Positions 39,490 to 48,976 of a stretch of 64,000 bases of DNA are shown piece by piece. This stretch comes from Halosimplex litoreum (GTDB lineage: Archaea; Halobacteriota; Halobacteria; Halobacteriales; Haloarculaceae). The notes beneath the pieces are model-generated. The model ran no database searches. It was not told the DNA's origin and was given only the letters and a program-made list of their open reading frames with translations. Both the position numbers and the translations under genes were made by a program. The stretch covers positions 496,001 to 560,000 of the forward strand of contig NZ_CP065856.1 of NCBI RefSeq assembly GCF_016065055.1. The letters run 5' to 3'. Numbering within the stretch: the first letter of the stretch is position 1; the number at the start of each line of letters is the position of its first letter.

Positions 39490-40836
39490 ATGACCGACGG
39501 TGACGAGGCGCGGCTGTATCCGAACCGCGGAGAGCGCGGCGGAGCGGCGGACGGCGCCGGTGACGGGCGGGCGAGCGTCTCTCGGCGCGGCCTGCTCGCG
39601 GGCTCGGCGACCGCGGGTGCCGCGCTCACCGCAGGGTGTTCGAGCGGCCCCGGCGACGGCGCGACGGACACCGGAACGGCGACCGCGAGCGAGCGCGCCG
39701 ACGGCGACACGGTCGTCGTCTTCAACACGGGCGACGCGACGGTGAGCCTGATCGACCCCGCCCGCGACGCGGTGGTCGACACCCAGCACGTCGGGCTTTC
39801 CTCGTCGTTCCCGTCGAACCAGTACGCCCCCGACCTGACCGCCGCTGCCGAGGATCCGCTGTGGCTGAACGTCGGCCGCGGCGTCCGCGCGGTCGCGGCG
39901 GGGTCGCTGTCGGAGGTCGCCCGCGTCGAGACTGGCTCCGGGTCGAACTGGCAGGAACTGACGCCCGACGGGGCGAACGTGGTCGTCAGCGCCCGCGAGC
40001 CCGCCCACCGGAACCTCCTGGTCGACGCCGACCGCGAGTCGGAGACGTTCGGCGAAGTGACCGCCGAACTCGACCGGACCGACGAGGGCGGCCGCGGCGA
40101 CCGGGAGGGACCGGGGCCCTGCGACGTGACGGTCCACCCCGGTGGCACCGTCGCCTACGTCCCCGATCTGTTCGGCGACACGCTGACCGTCCTCCGACTC
40201 GACCCGTTCGAGATCGCGACGCAGATCGACGTGCCCGCGGCAGCGAGCGACGCGACCGGCGACTCGACGGACGGTGAGGCCGCGTCGGCACCGTGGATGG
40301 GGACGGTCGCGCCGAGCGGCGACCGCCTGATCGTCGAGCATCGGACCGGTGCCGAGAGCGTCTGGGACACGAGCGACCCGGCGAGTCCGGAGTTCCTGGG
40401 GCAGCTCACCCCCGGCGCCGACGGGCTCGGCGAGGGCGCGCTCACCAGCGAAGTCGGGCCGCGATCGCGCTACGGCTACGTGTTCACGCCGGGGACGAAC
40501 GACGTATCGGTCGTCGATATCGAAGCACGGGAGGTGTCCGGCCGCATCGACATCGGCGGGTCGGCGTTCGCGGGCACGTGGGACCCCGCCCGCGAGGAAC
40601 TGTACGTGCCGGTCCAGACGAACGACGAGGTGGCGGTGATCGACGCGGCTTCGCGGGAACTGGTCGAGCGGATCTCGGTCGGGTCGGCGCCCTACGGCGC
40701 GACGGCGGCGCGAGTTCGGCCCGAACCGGACGGGACGGCGAGCCTGCTCGCAGCGATGGCCGCCGTCGGACTCGACGTGGGCGAGGCCGACACGACCTAC
40801 TGCATCGGTAACTGCGCCTGTGGCCACCGGCTGTGA
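39490..40836 (+). CDS. Tat lipoprotein with YncE-like beta-propeller and Cys-rich C-terminus
   Basis: This 448-residue protein has a twin-arginine motif (SRRGLLAGSATAGAALTAGC) with a lipobox ending in Cys, so it is exported folded and lipid-anchored outside. Six to seven propeller-like repeats follow (VVVFNTGDATVSLIDPARDAVV, VTVHPGGTVAYVPDLFGDTLTVLRL, YVFTPGTNDVSVVDI, ELYVPVQTNDEVAVIDAAS). The last residues are CIGNCACGHRL, three cysteines and a histidine that could bind metal. Possible roles are a periplasmic binding or redox scaffold. The frame upstream of 39490 is open but not protein-like. Confidence 0.82.
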   Translation: MTDGDEARLYPNRGERGGAADGAGDGRASVSRRGLLAGSATAGAALTAGCSSGPGDGATDTGTATASERADGDTVVVFNTGDATVSLIDPARDAVVDTQHVGLSSSFPSNQYAPDLTAAAEDPLWLNVGRGVRAVAAGSLSEVARVETGSGSNWQELTPDGANVVVSAREPAHRNLLVDADRESETFGEVTAELDRTDEGGRGDREGPGPCDVTVHPGGTVAYVPDLFGDTLTVLRLDPFEIATQIDVPAAASDATGDSTDGEAASAPWMGTVAPSGDRLIVEHRTGAESVWDTSDPASPEFLGQLTPGADGLGEGALTSEVGPRSRYGYVFTPGTNDVSVVDIEAREVSGRIDIGGSAFAGTWDPAREELYVPVQTNDEVAVIDAASRELVERISVGSAPYGATAARVRPEPDGTASLLAAMAAVGLDVGEADTTYCIGNCACGHRL

Positions 40837-40887
40837 CGACGCGGTCGCGACGCGAGAGCGCCGGCGTGCGACGGGGCCGCTCGCGGC

Positions 40888-41433
40888 TCAGTGGACGGTG
40901 ACTTCGCCGTCCTCGACGGTGATGTCGAGCAGGCTGGTCGCCTCGTAGTCGGTGTCGTCGAGGGCGCTGTCGCCGACCTTGTTGAGGACGACGACGATGT
41001 CGGCCACGTCGGCGCCGATGTCGTCGAGCGCTTCCGTGATCGCGGCGAGGGTGCCACCGGTCGACAGCAGGTCGTCGACGATCAGGACGCGGTCGCCGTC
41101 CTCGATATCGTTGATGTACATCTCCGAGGAGGAGTACCCCGTCGACTTCTCCAGGGAGACCTCTTCTGGGAGCCCGTACTCGCGCTTGCGGATGACGACC
41201 AGGGGGATGTCGGTCTGCAGGGAGAGGGCGGTTGCGACGTGGATGCCCATCGCTTCGGGCGCGACGATCTTGTCGACGTCCAGATCCGCGTTGCGGACGA
41301 TGCCGACGACGACCTCGCGCAACAGTGCGGGGTCTAACATCGGTACGCCGTTGCTGATCGGGTGGACGAGGTACTCGTAGCCGTCCTTGTCGATGATAGG
41401 TGCCTCGTGCAGGGACTCGCGGAGCCGTTCCAT
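40888..41433 (-). CDS. hpt: HGPRTase-like purine phosphoribosyltransferase
   Basis: This 181-residue type I phosphoribosyltransferase has the PRPP loop [17 protein letters not shown], an N-terminal hood ([21 protein letters not shown]) and the [18 protein letters not shown] strand-loop. It matches the archaeal hypoxanthine/guanine (or adenine) PRTase family. It would convert imported purine bases to nucleotides, which fits the nucleoside-type ABC importer next to it. Confidence 0.9.
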   Translation of the reverse strand: MERLRESLHEAPIIDKDGYEYLVHPISNGVPMLDPALLREVVVGIVRNADLDVDKIVAPEAMGIHVATALSLQTDIPLVVIRKREYGLPEEVSLEKSTGYSSSEMYINDIEDGDRVLIVDDLLSTGGTLAAITEALDDIGADVADIVVVLNKVGDSALDDTDYEATSLLDITVEDGEVTVH

Positions 41434-41517
41434 GCCTGGCGGTATCCGAGCGACGGGAAAAAGCTCATCATTCGCCGGTCGCCTCGCGGCGGCCGACGGA
41501 CGGTTCGGGGTCCGGGT

Positions 41518-42618
41518 CTACTCCGGAACGGAGCCCTCGACGCCCTCGACGTAGCTGCCCATGTCCTGGAACAGCGTCGCGTCGTCGGCGTCGGCGAACT
41601 TGCTGTCGGCCCACACGTCCGCGTCGCCGCTCTCGATGGCCGAGTGTGTCTCCTCGACGCTCGATTTCACGTCGTCGGGCACCTCCGGCCCCCACTCGGA
41701 GAGACCGATGACACCGGAGTCGAGCCCGTCGAAGTAGAAGTCCGACTCCCACGAGCCGTCGTGGACGGCTTCCAGCGTGGGGCCGTAGAACTCCTCCCAG
41801 TGCCAGATCGGGGAGGTGACGTAGTTGTCACCGCCCTGTTCGAGCATCGGCGCGTCGTAGCCGGTCGCCCAGATGTCCGCGTCGGCCGCGGCCTGGACCG
41901 CCGCCGCCGAGTCCTGATGCTGGGCCATCACGTCGACGCCCTGGTCGATGAGCGCGTTGGCCGCCTCCTGCTCGGTCGGCGGGTCGTACCACGTGTTCGT
42001 CCAGCGAACTTTCGTCGTCGCCTCGGGGTTGACCGAGCGCGCCCCGAGCGTGAAGGCGTTGATGCCGCGGACGACCTCCGCGATGGGCAGCGCCGCGACG
42101 TAGCCCAGGGAGTTCGCCTCCGTCAGCATGCCCGCGGCGATGCCGGCGAGATAGCGCGCCTGGTACATCCGGCCGAAGTACCGGCCGAGGTTCTCGCTCG
42201 TCTGGTAGCCCGAGCAGTGCTCGAAGAGGGTGTCGGGGCTCTCCTCGGCGACCGACACCATCGTGTCCATGTAGCCGAAGGTGTTGCCGAAGACGACGTC
42301 GTAGTCCTCCTGGACGTACTGCTCGAAGACGGTCCGCGAGTCGGCCGGCGCGACCGCCTCGGTGTAGGCCGTCTCCAGCCAGTCGTACTCCTCGGCGACC
42401 GCCTGTCGCCCCTGGTCGTGCGCCCACGACCAGCCCTGGTCGCCGACCTCGGAGTTGTAGACGAACGCGGCGCGCACGGAGTCGCTGCCGTCCGTGCCGC
42501 TGCCGCCGTCGCCGCTGGTGGCCGTGCCGTCGCCGCCCGACGAACAGCCGGCCAGTCCGGTCGCGCCCGCGAGTCCCAGTGCCTTGATCGCCCGTCGTCG
42601 TGTGATGTCTGTCGCCAT
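41518..42618 (-). CDS. BMP-family substrate-binding lipoprotein (nucleoside type)
   Basis: The 366-residue protein has a Tat signal and lipobox (DITRRRAIKALGLAGATGLAGCSSG), a short Gly/Ser/Thr/Asp linker, then a PnrA/BMP periplasmic-binding fold (VRAAFVYNSEVGDQGWSWAHDQGR, YDVVFGNTFGYMDT, DVMAQHQDSAAAVQAA, ATGYDAPM). BMP proteins bind purine nucleosides. It is transcribed divergently from the ATPase and permease genes and should deliver ligand to them. Confidence 0.92.
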   Translation of the reverse strand: MATDITRRRAIKALGLAGATGLAGCSSGGDGTATSGDGGSGTDGSDSVRAAFVYNSEVGDQGWSWAHDQGRQAVAEEYDWLETAYTEAVAPADSRTVFEQYVQEDYDVVFGNTFGYMDTMVSVAEESPDTLFEHCSGYQTSENLGRYFGRMYQARYLAGIAAGMLTEANSLGYVAALPIAEVVRGINAFTLGARSVNPEATTKVRWTNTWYDPPTEQEAANALIDQGVDVMAQHQDSAAAVQAAADADIWATGYDAPMLEQGGDNYVTSPIWHWEEFYGPTLEAVHDGSWESDFYFDGLDSGVIGLSEWGPEVPDDVKSSVEETHSAIESGDADVWADSKFADADDATLFQDMGSYVEGVEGSVPE

Positions 42619-42753
42619 TGTGTGTCCCGTGACTGTCGCCGCCGGCCCGCGACCCGTCGACTGGGTCCCGGCCGACCGCTCCTGTCCGATACGGATCGGT
42701 GATGGTCTATAAGGCTGCCTATAGCGGACTACAGAGTTCTATTAGGACTATCG

Positions 42754-42769
42754 AGACCCTCTAGGGTCT
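42754..42769. promoter_or_regulatory. Palindrome between the divergent importer genes
   Basis: AGACCCT-CT-AGGGTCT has seven-base arms. It lies in the 243-base divergent region, with CTTATAGAC (minus-strand TATA, about 42704-42712) on one side and GGTATATTC (plus-strand TATA, 42825-42833) on the other. It could be the operator of a regulator controlling both directions. Confidence 0.5.
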
Positions 42770-42861
42770 GGCGTCTGCGACCGCCTACCCCGCGAACCTG
42801 TCCCACGGCGGCGGTCGCGGAACGGTATATTCAAGGACGTTCGAAGCCGTCCGGTATCGTA

Positions 42862-44586
42862 ATGGACGAGGACCCGTTCCTCCGGATGTCGGGCGTCCGA
42901 AAAGAGTTCCCGGGCGTCGTCGCCAACGACGACGTCGACTTCTCCGTCCGCCGCGGCGAGATCCACGGCCTCCTCGGCGAGAACGGCGCCGGCAAGAGCA
43001 CCCTGATGAAGATTCTCTACGGCCTCTACGACGCCGACGCCGGGAGCGTCCACCTCGGCGGCGAGCCCCTCGATCTGGACTCGCCCCAGGACGCCATCGA
43101 TCGGGGCATCGGCATGGTCCACCAGCACTTCAAGCTCATCCCGCGCCTGTCGGTCGCCGAGAACGTCGTCCTCGGCGAGCGCGAACCCGCCGGGCCGTTC
43201 CGCGATCGAGGTGGAGACGGTGGAACTGCCGGGGACGCCTCCGACAGTTGGCTCCCCGACTCGATCCGACAGAATCGCCTCGCCCGCGGCCTCGCCGAGC
43301 GGTTCACCATCGGCCTGGACGCCTCGGCGGCGGAGATCGAGGCGCTGGCCGACGACTACGGCTTCGGCGTGGACGTGCGCGCGCCGGTCGCCGAACTCGA
43401 CGTGGGCGAGCGCCAGCGCGTCGAGATCCTCAAGGCGCTGTATCGCGACGTCGATCTCCTCATCCTCGACGAGCCGACGGCCGTGCTCACGCCGACGGAG
43501 GCCGAGCGGCTGTTCGAGACGCTGCGGACGCTGGCCGACAGCGGCATCTCGATCATCTTCATCACGCACAAGCTCGCCGAGGCGACGGCGATCACCGACC
43601 GGGTGACCGTCCTCCGCGAGGGCGAGACCGTCGGCACCGTCGAGACGGGGTCGGTCGACCAGGCGGAACTCGCGCGGCTGATGGTCGGCCGCGAGGTCCT
43701 CTTTTCGCTGGACAAAGAGCGCGTCGAACCCGGCGATCCGGTGCTGAACGCGAACGGATTGCGCGCCGAGGACGACCGCGGCATCGAGGCGCTGTCGGGG
43801 ATCGATTTGTCCGTTCGGGCCGGCGAGATCGTCGGCATCGCCGGCGTGAGCGGTAACGGCCAGCGCGAACTGGCCGAGGCGCTCGCGGGCGTCCGCGACC
43901 CGACCGGGGGGACCATCGCGGTCGACGGCCGAGACCTGACCGGCGAGCCGGCGCGGGCGTTCGTCGACGGCGGCGTCTCGTTCGTCCCGGAGGACCGCCA
44001 CGAGTACGGCTGCGCCGAGGAGCTGTCGGTGATGCACAACGCGGCGCTGAAGGAACTGCGCGACGACCGCTTCGACGACGGTCCGTTCCTCGACTACGAC
44101 GAACTCGCCCGCTACGCCGAGGAGATCGTCGACGAGTTCGACGTGCGCGGCGTCCACGACGTGCGAGAGGTGCCCGCCGGCGACCTATCCGGCGGCAACC
44201 TCCAGAAGCTCATCCTCGGGCGTGAACTCACGCGGGACCCGGATCTGCTGGTCGCTCACCAGCCGACACGCGGCGTCGACGTGGGCGCCATCGAGTTCCT
44301 CCGCGAGGCGATCTTGGACCAGCGCGCCGAAGGCACCGGCACCGTCCTCATCTCCGAGGACCTGGACGAACTGTTCGATCTGTCGGACCGGCTGCTCGTG
44401 ATCTACGAGGGCGAGATCGTCCACGAGACGACGCCCGAGGCGGCCGACCGCGAGCGCGTCGGCATGCGGATGACCGGCGGCGTCGACGACGCCACCGAAG
44501 CGAGGAGCGGCGGGGACGGTGACGCCGCCGATCGCGCGATGACGGACGGCGGGACCGGATCGTCGTCCGGAGGTGACCGTCGGTGA
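42862..44586 (+). CDS. ABC transporter ATPase with two nucleotide-binding domains
   Basis: This 574-residue protein has two ABC domains. In the first, Walker A is GENGAGKST, the signature is the degenerate LDVGERQRVEIL and Walker B is LLILDEP. In the second, the Walker A position reads GVSGNGQRE (no Lys), the signature is LSGGNLQK and the Walker B region is LLVAHQPTRGVD. This pairing is normal for the RbsA/YufO-type nucleoside and sugar importers. A 17-residue insert rich in Gly/Asp follows the first Q-loop. The last 30 residues are a Gly/Asp tail overlapping the next gene (GTGA). Confidence 0.93.
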   Translation: MDEDPFLRMSGVRKEFPGVVANDDVDFSVRRGEIHGLLGENGAGKSTLMKILYGLYDADAGSVHLGGEPLDLDSPQDAIDRGIGMVHQHFKLIPRLSVAENVVLGEREPAGPFRDRGGDGGTAGDASDSWLPDSIRQNRLARGLAERFTIGLDASAAEIEALADDYGFGVDVRAPVAELDVGERQRVEILKALYRDVDLLILDEPTAVLTPTEAERLFETLRTLADSGISIIFITHKLAEATAITDRVTVLREGETVGTVETGSVDQAELARLMVGREVLFSLDKERVEPGDPVLNANGLRAEDDRGIEALSGIDLSVRAGEIVGIAGVSGNGQRELAEALAGVRDPTGGTIAVDGRDLTGEPARAFVDGGVSFVPEDRHEYGCAEELSVMHNAALKELRDDRFDDGPFLDYDELARYAEEIVDEFDVRGVHDVREVPAGDLSGGNLQKLILGRELTRDPDLLVAHQPTRGVDVGAIEFLREAILDQRAEGTGTVLISEDLDELFDLSDRLLVIYEGEIVHETTPEAADRERVGMRMTGGVDDATEARSGGDGDAADRAMTDGGTGSSSGGDRR

Positions 44587-45683
44587 ACCTCTCGGTCGAG
44601 CTGGAGGCCAGGGAGGACGTGCCGGCGTGGCTGGTCTACGGGACGCCCGTGTTCACCGTGGTCGGCGCGCTGGCGCTGTCGGCGGTCGCGCTGGTCGCGC
44701 TGTCGGTCAACCCCGTCGCGGCCTACGGGACGATGTTCGTCGAGACGCTGACCAACCCCTTCGGACTGCGCCAGACCGCGACGCGGACCGTGCCCCTCGT
44801 GCTGACCGGGCTCGCCGTCTACCTTCCGCTGCGGGCAGGTCTGTGGAACGTCGGCGCCGAGGGACAGCTGTACATGGGCGCGATCGTCGGCACGTGGATC
44901 GGTATCAACGTCTCCCTGCCGATGGTCGCGCTGATCCCCCTCGCCATTCTGGGCGCGGGAGTCGCCGGCGGCCTCTGGGCGGGGATCCCCGCCTACCTGC
45001 GGGCCAAGTGGGACGTCAACGAGATCATCACGACGCTGCTGTTGACGTTCGTCGCCGTCCAGATCGCCAGCTATCTCGTCCGCGGGCCGATGCAGGGCGG
45101 CCTCGGCAACATCCCGGGGAGCGCGGAGCTACTCGACGCGGCGACGTATCCCACCGTCCCCGTTCTGGAGGTCCACGCGGGCTTCCTCGTCGCTCTGCTG
45201 GCGGTCGCGGTTACGGCGGTCCTCGTCGCCCGGACGCGGATGGGCTTCGAGGTCACCTTCGTCGGCTCGAACCCCCTCGCGGCCGCCCAGGCCGGGATGA
45301 GCACGGCCCGCGTCTACCTGTTCGTCTTCCTCGTTGGCGGCGCGTTCGCCGGGATCGGCGGCTTCAGCGAGATATCCGGCGTTCAGGGGCGGCTCCGGCC
45401 CGCGTTCTCGCCGGACTACGGGTTCACGGCGATCCCGATCGCCCTGCTCGGGCGGAACGGCGCCGTTCGCGTCCTGCTCGCGGCGGTATTCTTCGCCGTG
45501 CTGTTCGTCGGCGGGTCGCGACTGGAGGTGTCTTACGGCGTCCCGGCGGCGCTGATCGACGTGATCCAGGCGCTGGTCATCCTCTGTCTGATCACCGCGG
45601 AGTTCTTCAAACGCTACAGCGTCGACGTGGAACTCGACGACGAACCGGCGCCGACCGACGGCGAGCCCGGAGGTGCGGCCTGA
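44583..45683 (+). CDS. ABC importer permease 1 (YufP/nucleoside type)
   Basis: A 366-residue permease with about nine to ten membrane helices and the family marks LRAGLWNVGAEGQLYMGAI, DVNEIITTLLLTFVAVQ and GFEVTFVGSNPLAAAQAGMS (coupling region). The GTG start overlaps the ATPase stop (GTGA). It pairs with the following permease. Confidence 0.93.
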   Translation: MNLSVELEAREDVPAWLVYGTPVFTVVGALALSAVALVALSVNPVAAYGTMFVETLTNPFGLRQTATRTVPLVLTGLAVYLPLRAGLWNVGAEGQLYMGAIVGTWIGINVSLPMVALIPLAILGAGVAGGLWAGIPAYLRAKWDVNEIITTLLLTFVAVQIASYLVRGPMQGGLGNIPGSAELLDAATYPTVPVLEVHAGFLVALLAVAVTAVLVARTRMGFEVTFVGSNPLAAAQAGMSTARVYLFVFLVGGAFAGIGGFSEISGVQGRLRPAFSPDYGFTAIPIALLGRNGAVRVLLAAVFFAVLFVGGSRLEVSYGVPAALIDVIQALVILCLITAEFFKRYSVDVELDDEPAPTDGEPGGAA

Positions 45684-46675
45684 TGGTCGGGTTCGCCGCG
45701 GGGCTGCTCGACGCGGCCGTCCGGGCGTCGACCGTCTTCATCTTCGCCGCGCTGGGCGAGATCATCAGCGAACGCGGGGGCGTCCTCAACCTCGGCGTCG
45801 AGGGGATGATGCTCGTCGGCGCGCTCGGCGGGTTCGCGACGACGGTCGTCACCGGCAGCTACTGGCTCGGCTTCGCCGCCGGCATGGCGATGGGCGCGGC
45901 GCTGGCGCTCATCCACGCGTTCCTCTGTATCACGCTCAAGTCCAGCCAGGTCATCAGCGGCGTCATGCTGACGCTCTTGGGGACCGGGCTGACGACCTAC
46001 TTCGGGACCGACTGGGTCAACAGGTCGATCGACGGCTTCCCTCAGACGACCCTGCCCGTCGTCGGTCGGTACCTCGTCGAGATCCCGATCGTCGGCGAGG
46101 CGCTGTTCCGCTCGACCGCGCCGGACTTCATCGCGCTCGCGCTGGTCCCGGCGGTGTGGTGGTTCCTCTTCCGGACGAACCTCGGCCTCGAAGTCATCTC
46201 GGTCGGCGAGGACCCCGAGACCGCCGACACCATGGGCGTCGACGTGTTCAAGATGCGCTATCTCTGCGTGTTGCTGGGCGGCGCCTTCGCCGGCGCGGCG
46301 GGCGCGCACCTCTCGCTGGCGTTCTCGCAGCTGTGGGCGACCGGGATGGTCGCCGGGCGCGGCTGGATCGCGGTCGCGCTGGTCATCTTCGCGCAGTGGC
46401 GGCCCGAGCGGGCGCTGGTCGGCGCGTACCTGTTCGGCCTGCTCGACGCGCTCCAGTTGCGCTCGCAGGGCATCGACCTGGCGCTCGACGCCGGCGCACC
46501 GCTGGCGGGCGTCGTCAATCCCGTACTGGAGCTGTTGATGCACCCGACGATCATGTCGACGTACCCCTACCTCGCGACCATCGTCGTGCTGGTCGTGACG
46601 GTCGTCCGCTTCGACGACTCGCGACTGGGCGCGCCGTCGGCGCTGCTTGAGCCCTACAGCCGCGAGACGGACTGA
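45683..46675 (+). CDS. ABC importer permease 2 (YufQ/nucleoside type)
   Basis: A 330-residue permease with eight to nine helices, LGEIISERGGVLNLGVEGMMLVGA near the N-terminus and the coupling stretch LEVISVGEDPETADTMGVDV. The ATG shares its A with the preceding TGA (TGATG), a one-base overlap that implies coupled translation. Together the BMP protein, ATPase and two permeases form a complete importer. Confidence 0.93.
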   Translation: MVGFAAGLLDAAVRASTVFIFAALGEIISERGGVLNLGVEGMMLVGALGGFATTVVTGSYWLGFAAGMAMGAALALIHAFLCITLKSSQVISGVMLTLLGTGLTTYFGTDWVNRSIDGFPQTTLPVVGRYLVEIPIVGEALFRSTAPDFIALALVPAVWWFLFRTNLGLEVISVGEDPETADTMGVDVFKMRYLCVLLGGAFAGAAGAHLSLAFSQLWATGMVAGRGWIAVALVIFAQWRPERALVGAYLFGLLDALQLRSQGIDLALDAGAPLAGVVNPVLELLMHPTIMSTYPYLATIVVLVVTVVRFDDSRLGAPSALLEPYSRETD

Positions 46676-46702
46676 CAGGGCACCCGCTCGCTACAGGCCG
46701 AC

Positions 46703-47257
46703 TCAGACCTTCTGGATCCGGTAGGGGTGGTCGAGCTTGAACGCGCTGTAGGCCAGCACGCCGTGGGCGACGACCATGACGGCGAGGAAGACCACGTTCC
46801 ACAGCGGGTCGTTGTACCAGATCAGGTCGATCCCCCAGGAGCCGTCGATAACGGGCCACAGCGGCTCGATCGGCGTCGAGATGTCCGGCGCCGAGAGCAT
46901 GTCGGCGAAGACGTGGCTCAGCCAACCGACGAGGACGGCGCCGGTGGCGAACACGAACGTGCTCGAGCCGTCGAAGTGCTCGTTGTCGACCCACTCGTCG
47001 ACCCTGTCCGTGAGCAGCCAGGCGGCGAGCGCGCCGACGACGAGCGCCGCAGCGACGGCGAACACGACGGTGTGGGTGAGCCCGTGGTGGTGAAACGCGT
47101 CCGGGAACGCCATCGCGAGGTACTTGTCCCCGTCGGGTATCGGTGCCACGAAGACGGCGAAGGCGACGAAGACGGCGCCCACGCGGTCGTGCCAGACGAA
47201 CCACGCCGGGAGCGCCCAGAGCAGTGCCATCGCCAGATGTCCCATCACGTCGACCAT
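46703..47257 (-). CDS. YdjM-type membrane-bound metal-dependent hydrolase-like protein
   Basis: A 184-residue membrane protein with four to five helices and histidines in VMGHLAMALLWA, DAFHHHGLTHTVVFA and WLSHVFADMLSAPDI, the pattern of the DUF457/YdjM family. Members are annotated as metal-dependent hydrolases from the conserved His/Asp set; their substrate is unknown. It converges with the importer operon. Confidence 0.85.
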   Translation of the reverse strand: MVDVMGHLAMALLWALPAWFVWHDRVGAVFVAFAVFVAPIPDGDKYLAMAFPDAFHHHGLTHTVVFAVAAALVVGALAAWLLTDRVDEWVDNEHFDGSSTFVFATGAVLVGWLSHVFADMLSAPDISTPIEPLWPVIDGSWGIDLIWYNDPLWNVVFLAVMVVAHGVLAYSAFKLDHPYRIQKV

Positions 47258-47340
47258 TGCGCCCGCGTTTGGCCGTCGAGCCGAATAGCCCGGCGGCCTG
47301 CAGGCGCAACCGACTCGCCGGAGATTCCGGCTCAGAAACC

Positions 47341-48000
<660 letters not shown>

Positions 48001-48115
48001 ACTTCCCCTGGGACGGCCCCGGATTTGTGGCTGTCCATCGGACCCGTCGCTCGCGGTCACCGCGGTCGAACCGGTGACGCGGAATTTACAAGCCGCCGGG
48101 CCGCCGAGTTCGGGT

Positions 48116-48949
48116 ATGCAGGTCCTGGGGATCGTCGGGCCGTCGGACTCGGGCAAGACGACGCTGGTCGAGCGCCTCGTGGGGCGCCTCGCCGACCGCG
48201 GAGCCGTCGCGACGGTCAAACACCTCAAAACCGAACCGACCGTCGACACGGAGGGGAAAGACACCGCCCGCCACCGCGCCGCCGGTGCGGCGGCGACCTA
48301 CGGGATCACCGACGACGCCGGCTGGTTCGCCACCGGCGCCGACCGCTCGCTCGCGGCGACGCTCGACGACCTGGCCGCCGACTTCGACTACTGCCTCGTG
48401 GAGGGGTACAGCGACCGGCCGCTCCCGACCGTCGCGCTCGCCGGCCGCGACCACGACGGCGAGACCGTGGCGACGGCCGCCGGCGCCGACGCCGTCGATC
48501 TCGACTCGCTCGTCGACGCCCTCGACGCCCTCGAACCGTACGAGTCGCTGGCCTCGCTGGTCGCCGAAGTGACGCGCTCGCCCGACGCCCGCTACGCCGG
48601 CGCCGTCGCCACCTTCACCGGTCGCGTTCGGACCCAGGAGGACGCCGACGACGAGCCGACCGAGTATCTCGAATTCGAGAAGTACGACGGCGTCGCCGAG
48701 GACCGGATGGCGACCATCCGCGCGGAGCTGGAGGCCCGCGACGGGGTCCAGGAGGTCCGCATGCACCACCGCACCGGCGTCGTCGAGGCCGGCGAGGACA
48801 TCGTCTTCGTGGTCGTCCTCGCGGGCCACCGACGGGAGGCCTTCGAGACCGTCGAGGACGGCATCGACCGCCTGAAAGACGAAGTGCCGCTGTTCAAGAA
48901 GGAGGTCACCGTCGACGACGCGTTCTGGTCGCACGAGCGACCGGAGTAG
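48116..48949 (+). CDS. MobB-MoaE fusion protein
   Basis: This 277-residue protein has an N-terminal MobB domain (residues 1-130) with Walker A GPSDSGKTTLVERL and CLVEGYSDRPLPTV. The C-terminal MoaE domain (about 140-277) has GAVATFTGRVR, EYLEFEKYDGVAEDRM, VRMHHRTGVVEAGEDIVFVVVLAGHRREAF and PLFKKEV with the catalytic lysines. It joins molybdopterin synthase large subunit to the cofactor-delivery GTPase. The small subunit MoaD is not in the window. ATG 48116 lies about 25 bases after a TTTACAAG element. Confidence 0.9.
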   Translation: MQVLGIVGPSDSGKTTLVERLVGRLADRGAVATVKHLKTEPTVDTEGKDTARHRAAGAAATYGITDDAGWFATGADRSLAATLDDLAADFDYCLVEGYSDRPLPTVALAGRDHDGETVATAAGADAVDLDSLVDALDALEPYESLASLVAEVTRSPDARYAGAVATFTGRVRTQEDADDEPTEYLEFEKYDGVAEDRMATIRAELEARDGVQEVRMHHRTGVVEAGEDIVFVVVLAGHRREAFETVEDGIDRLKDEVPLFKKEVTVDDAFWSHERPE

Positions 48950-48976
48950 CGGAACGCTGGCCGAGCGCGAGCGACG

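Noticed and set aside
44573-45682. Plus-strand frame joined to permease 2, giving a 700-residue protein
   Set aside because: The first half is out of frame with permease 1 and Arg-rich; permease 2 starts at ATG 45683 with a TGATG overlap.
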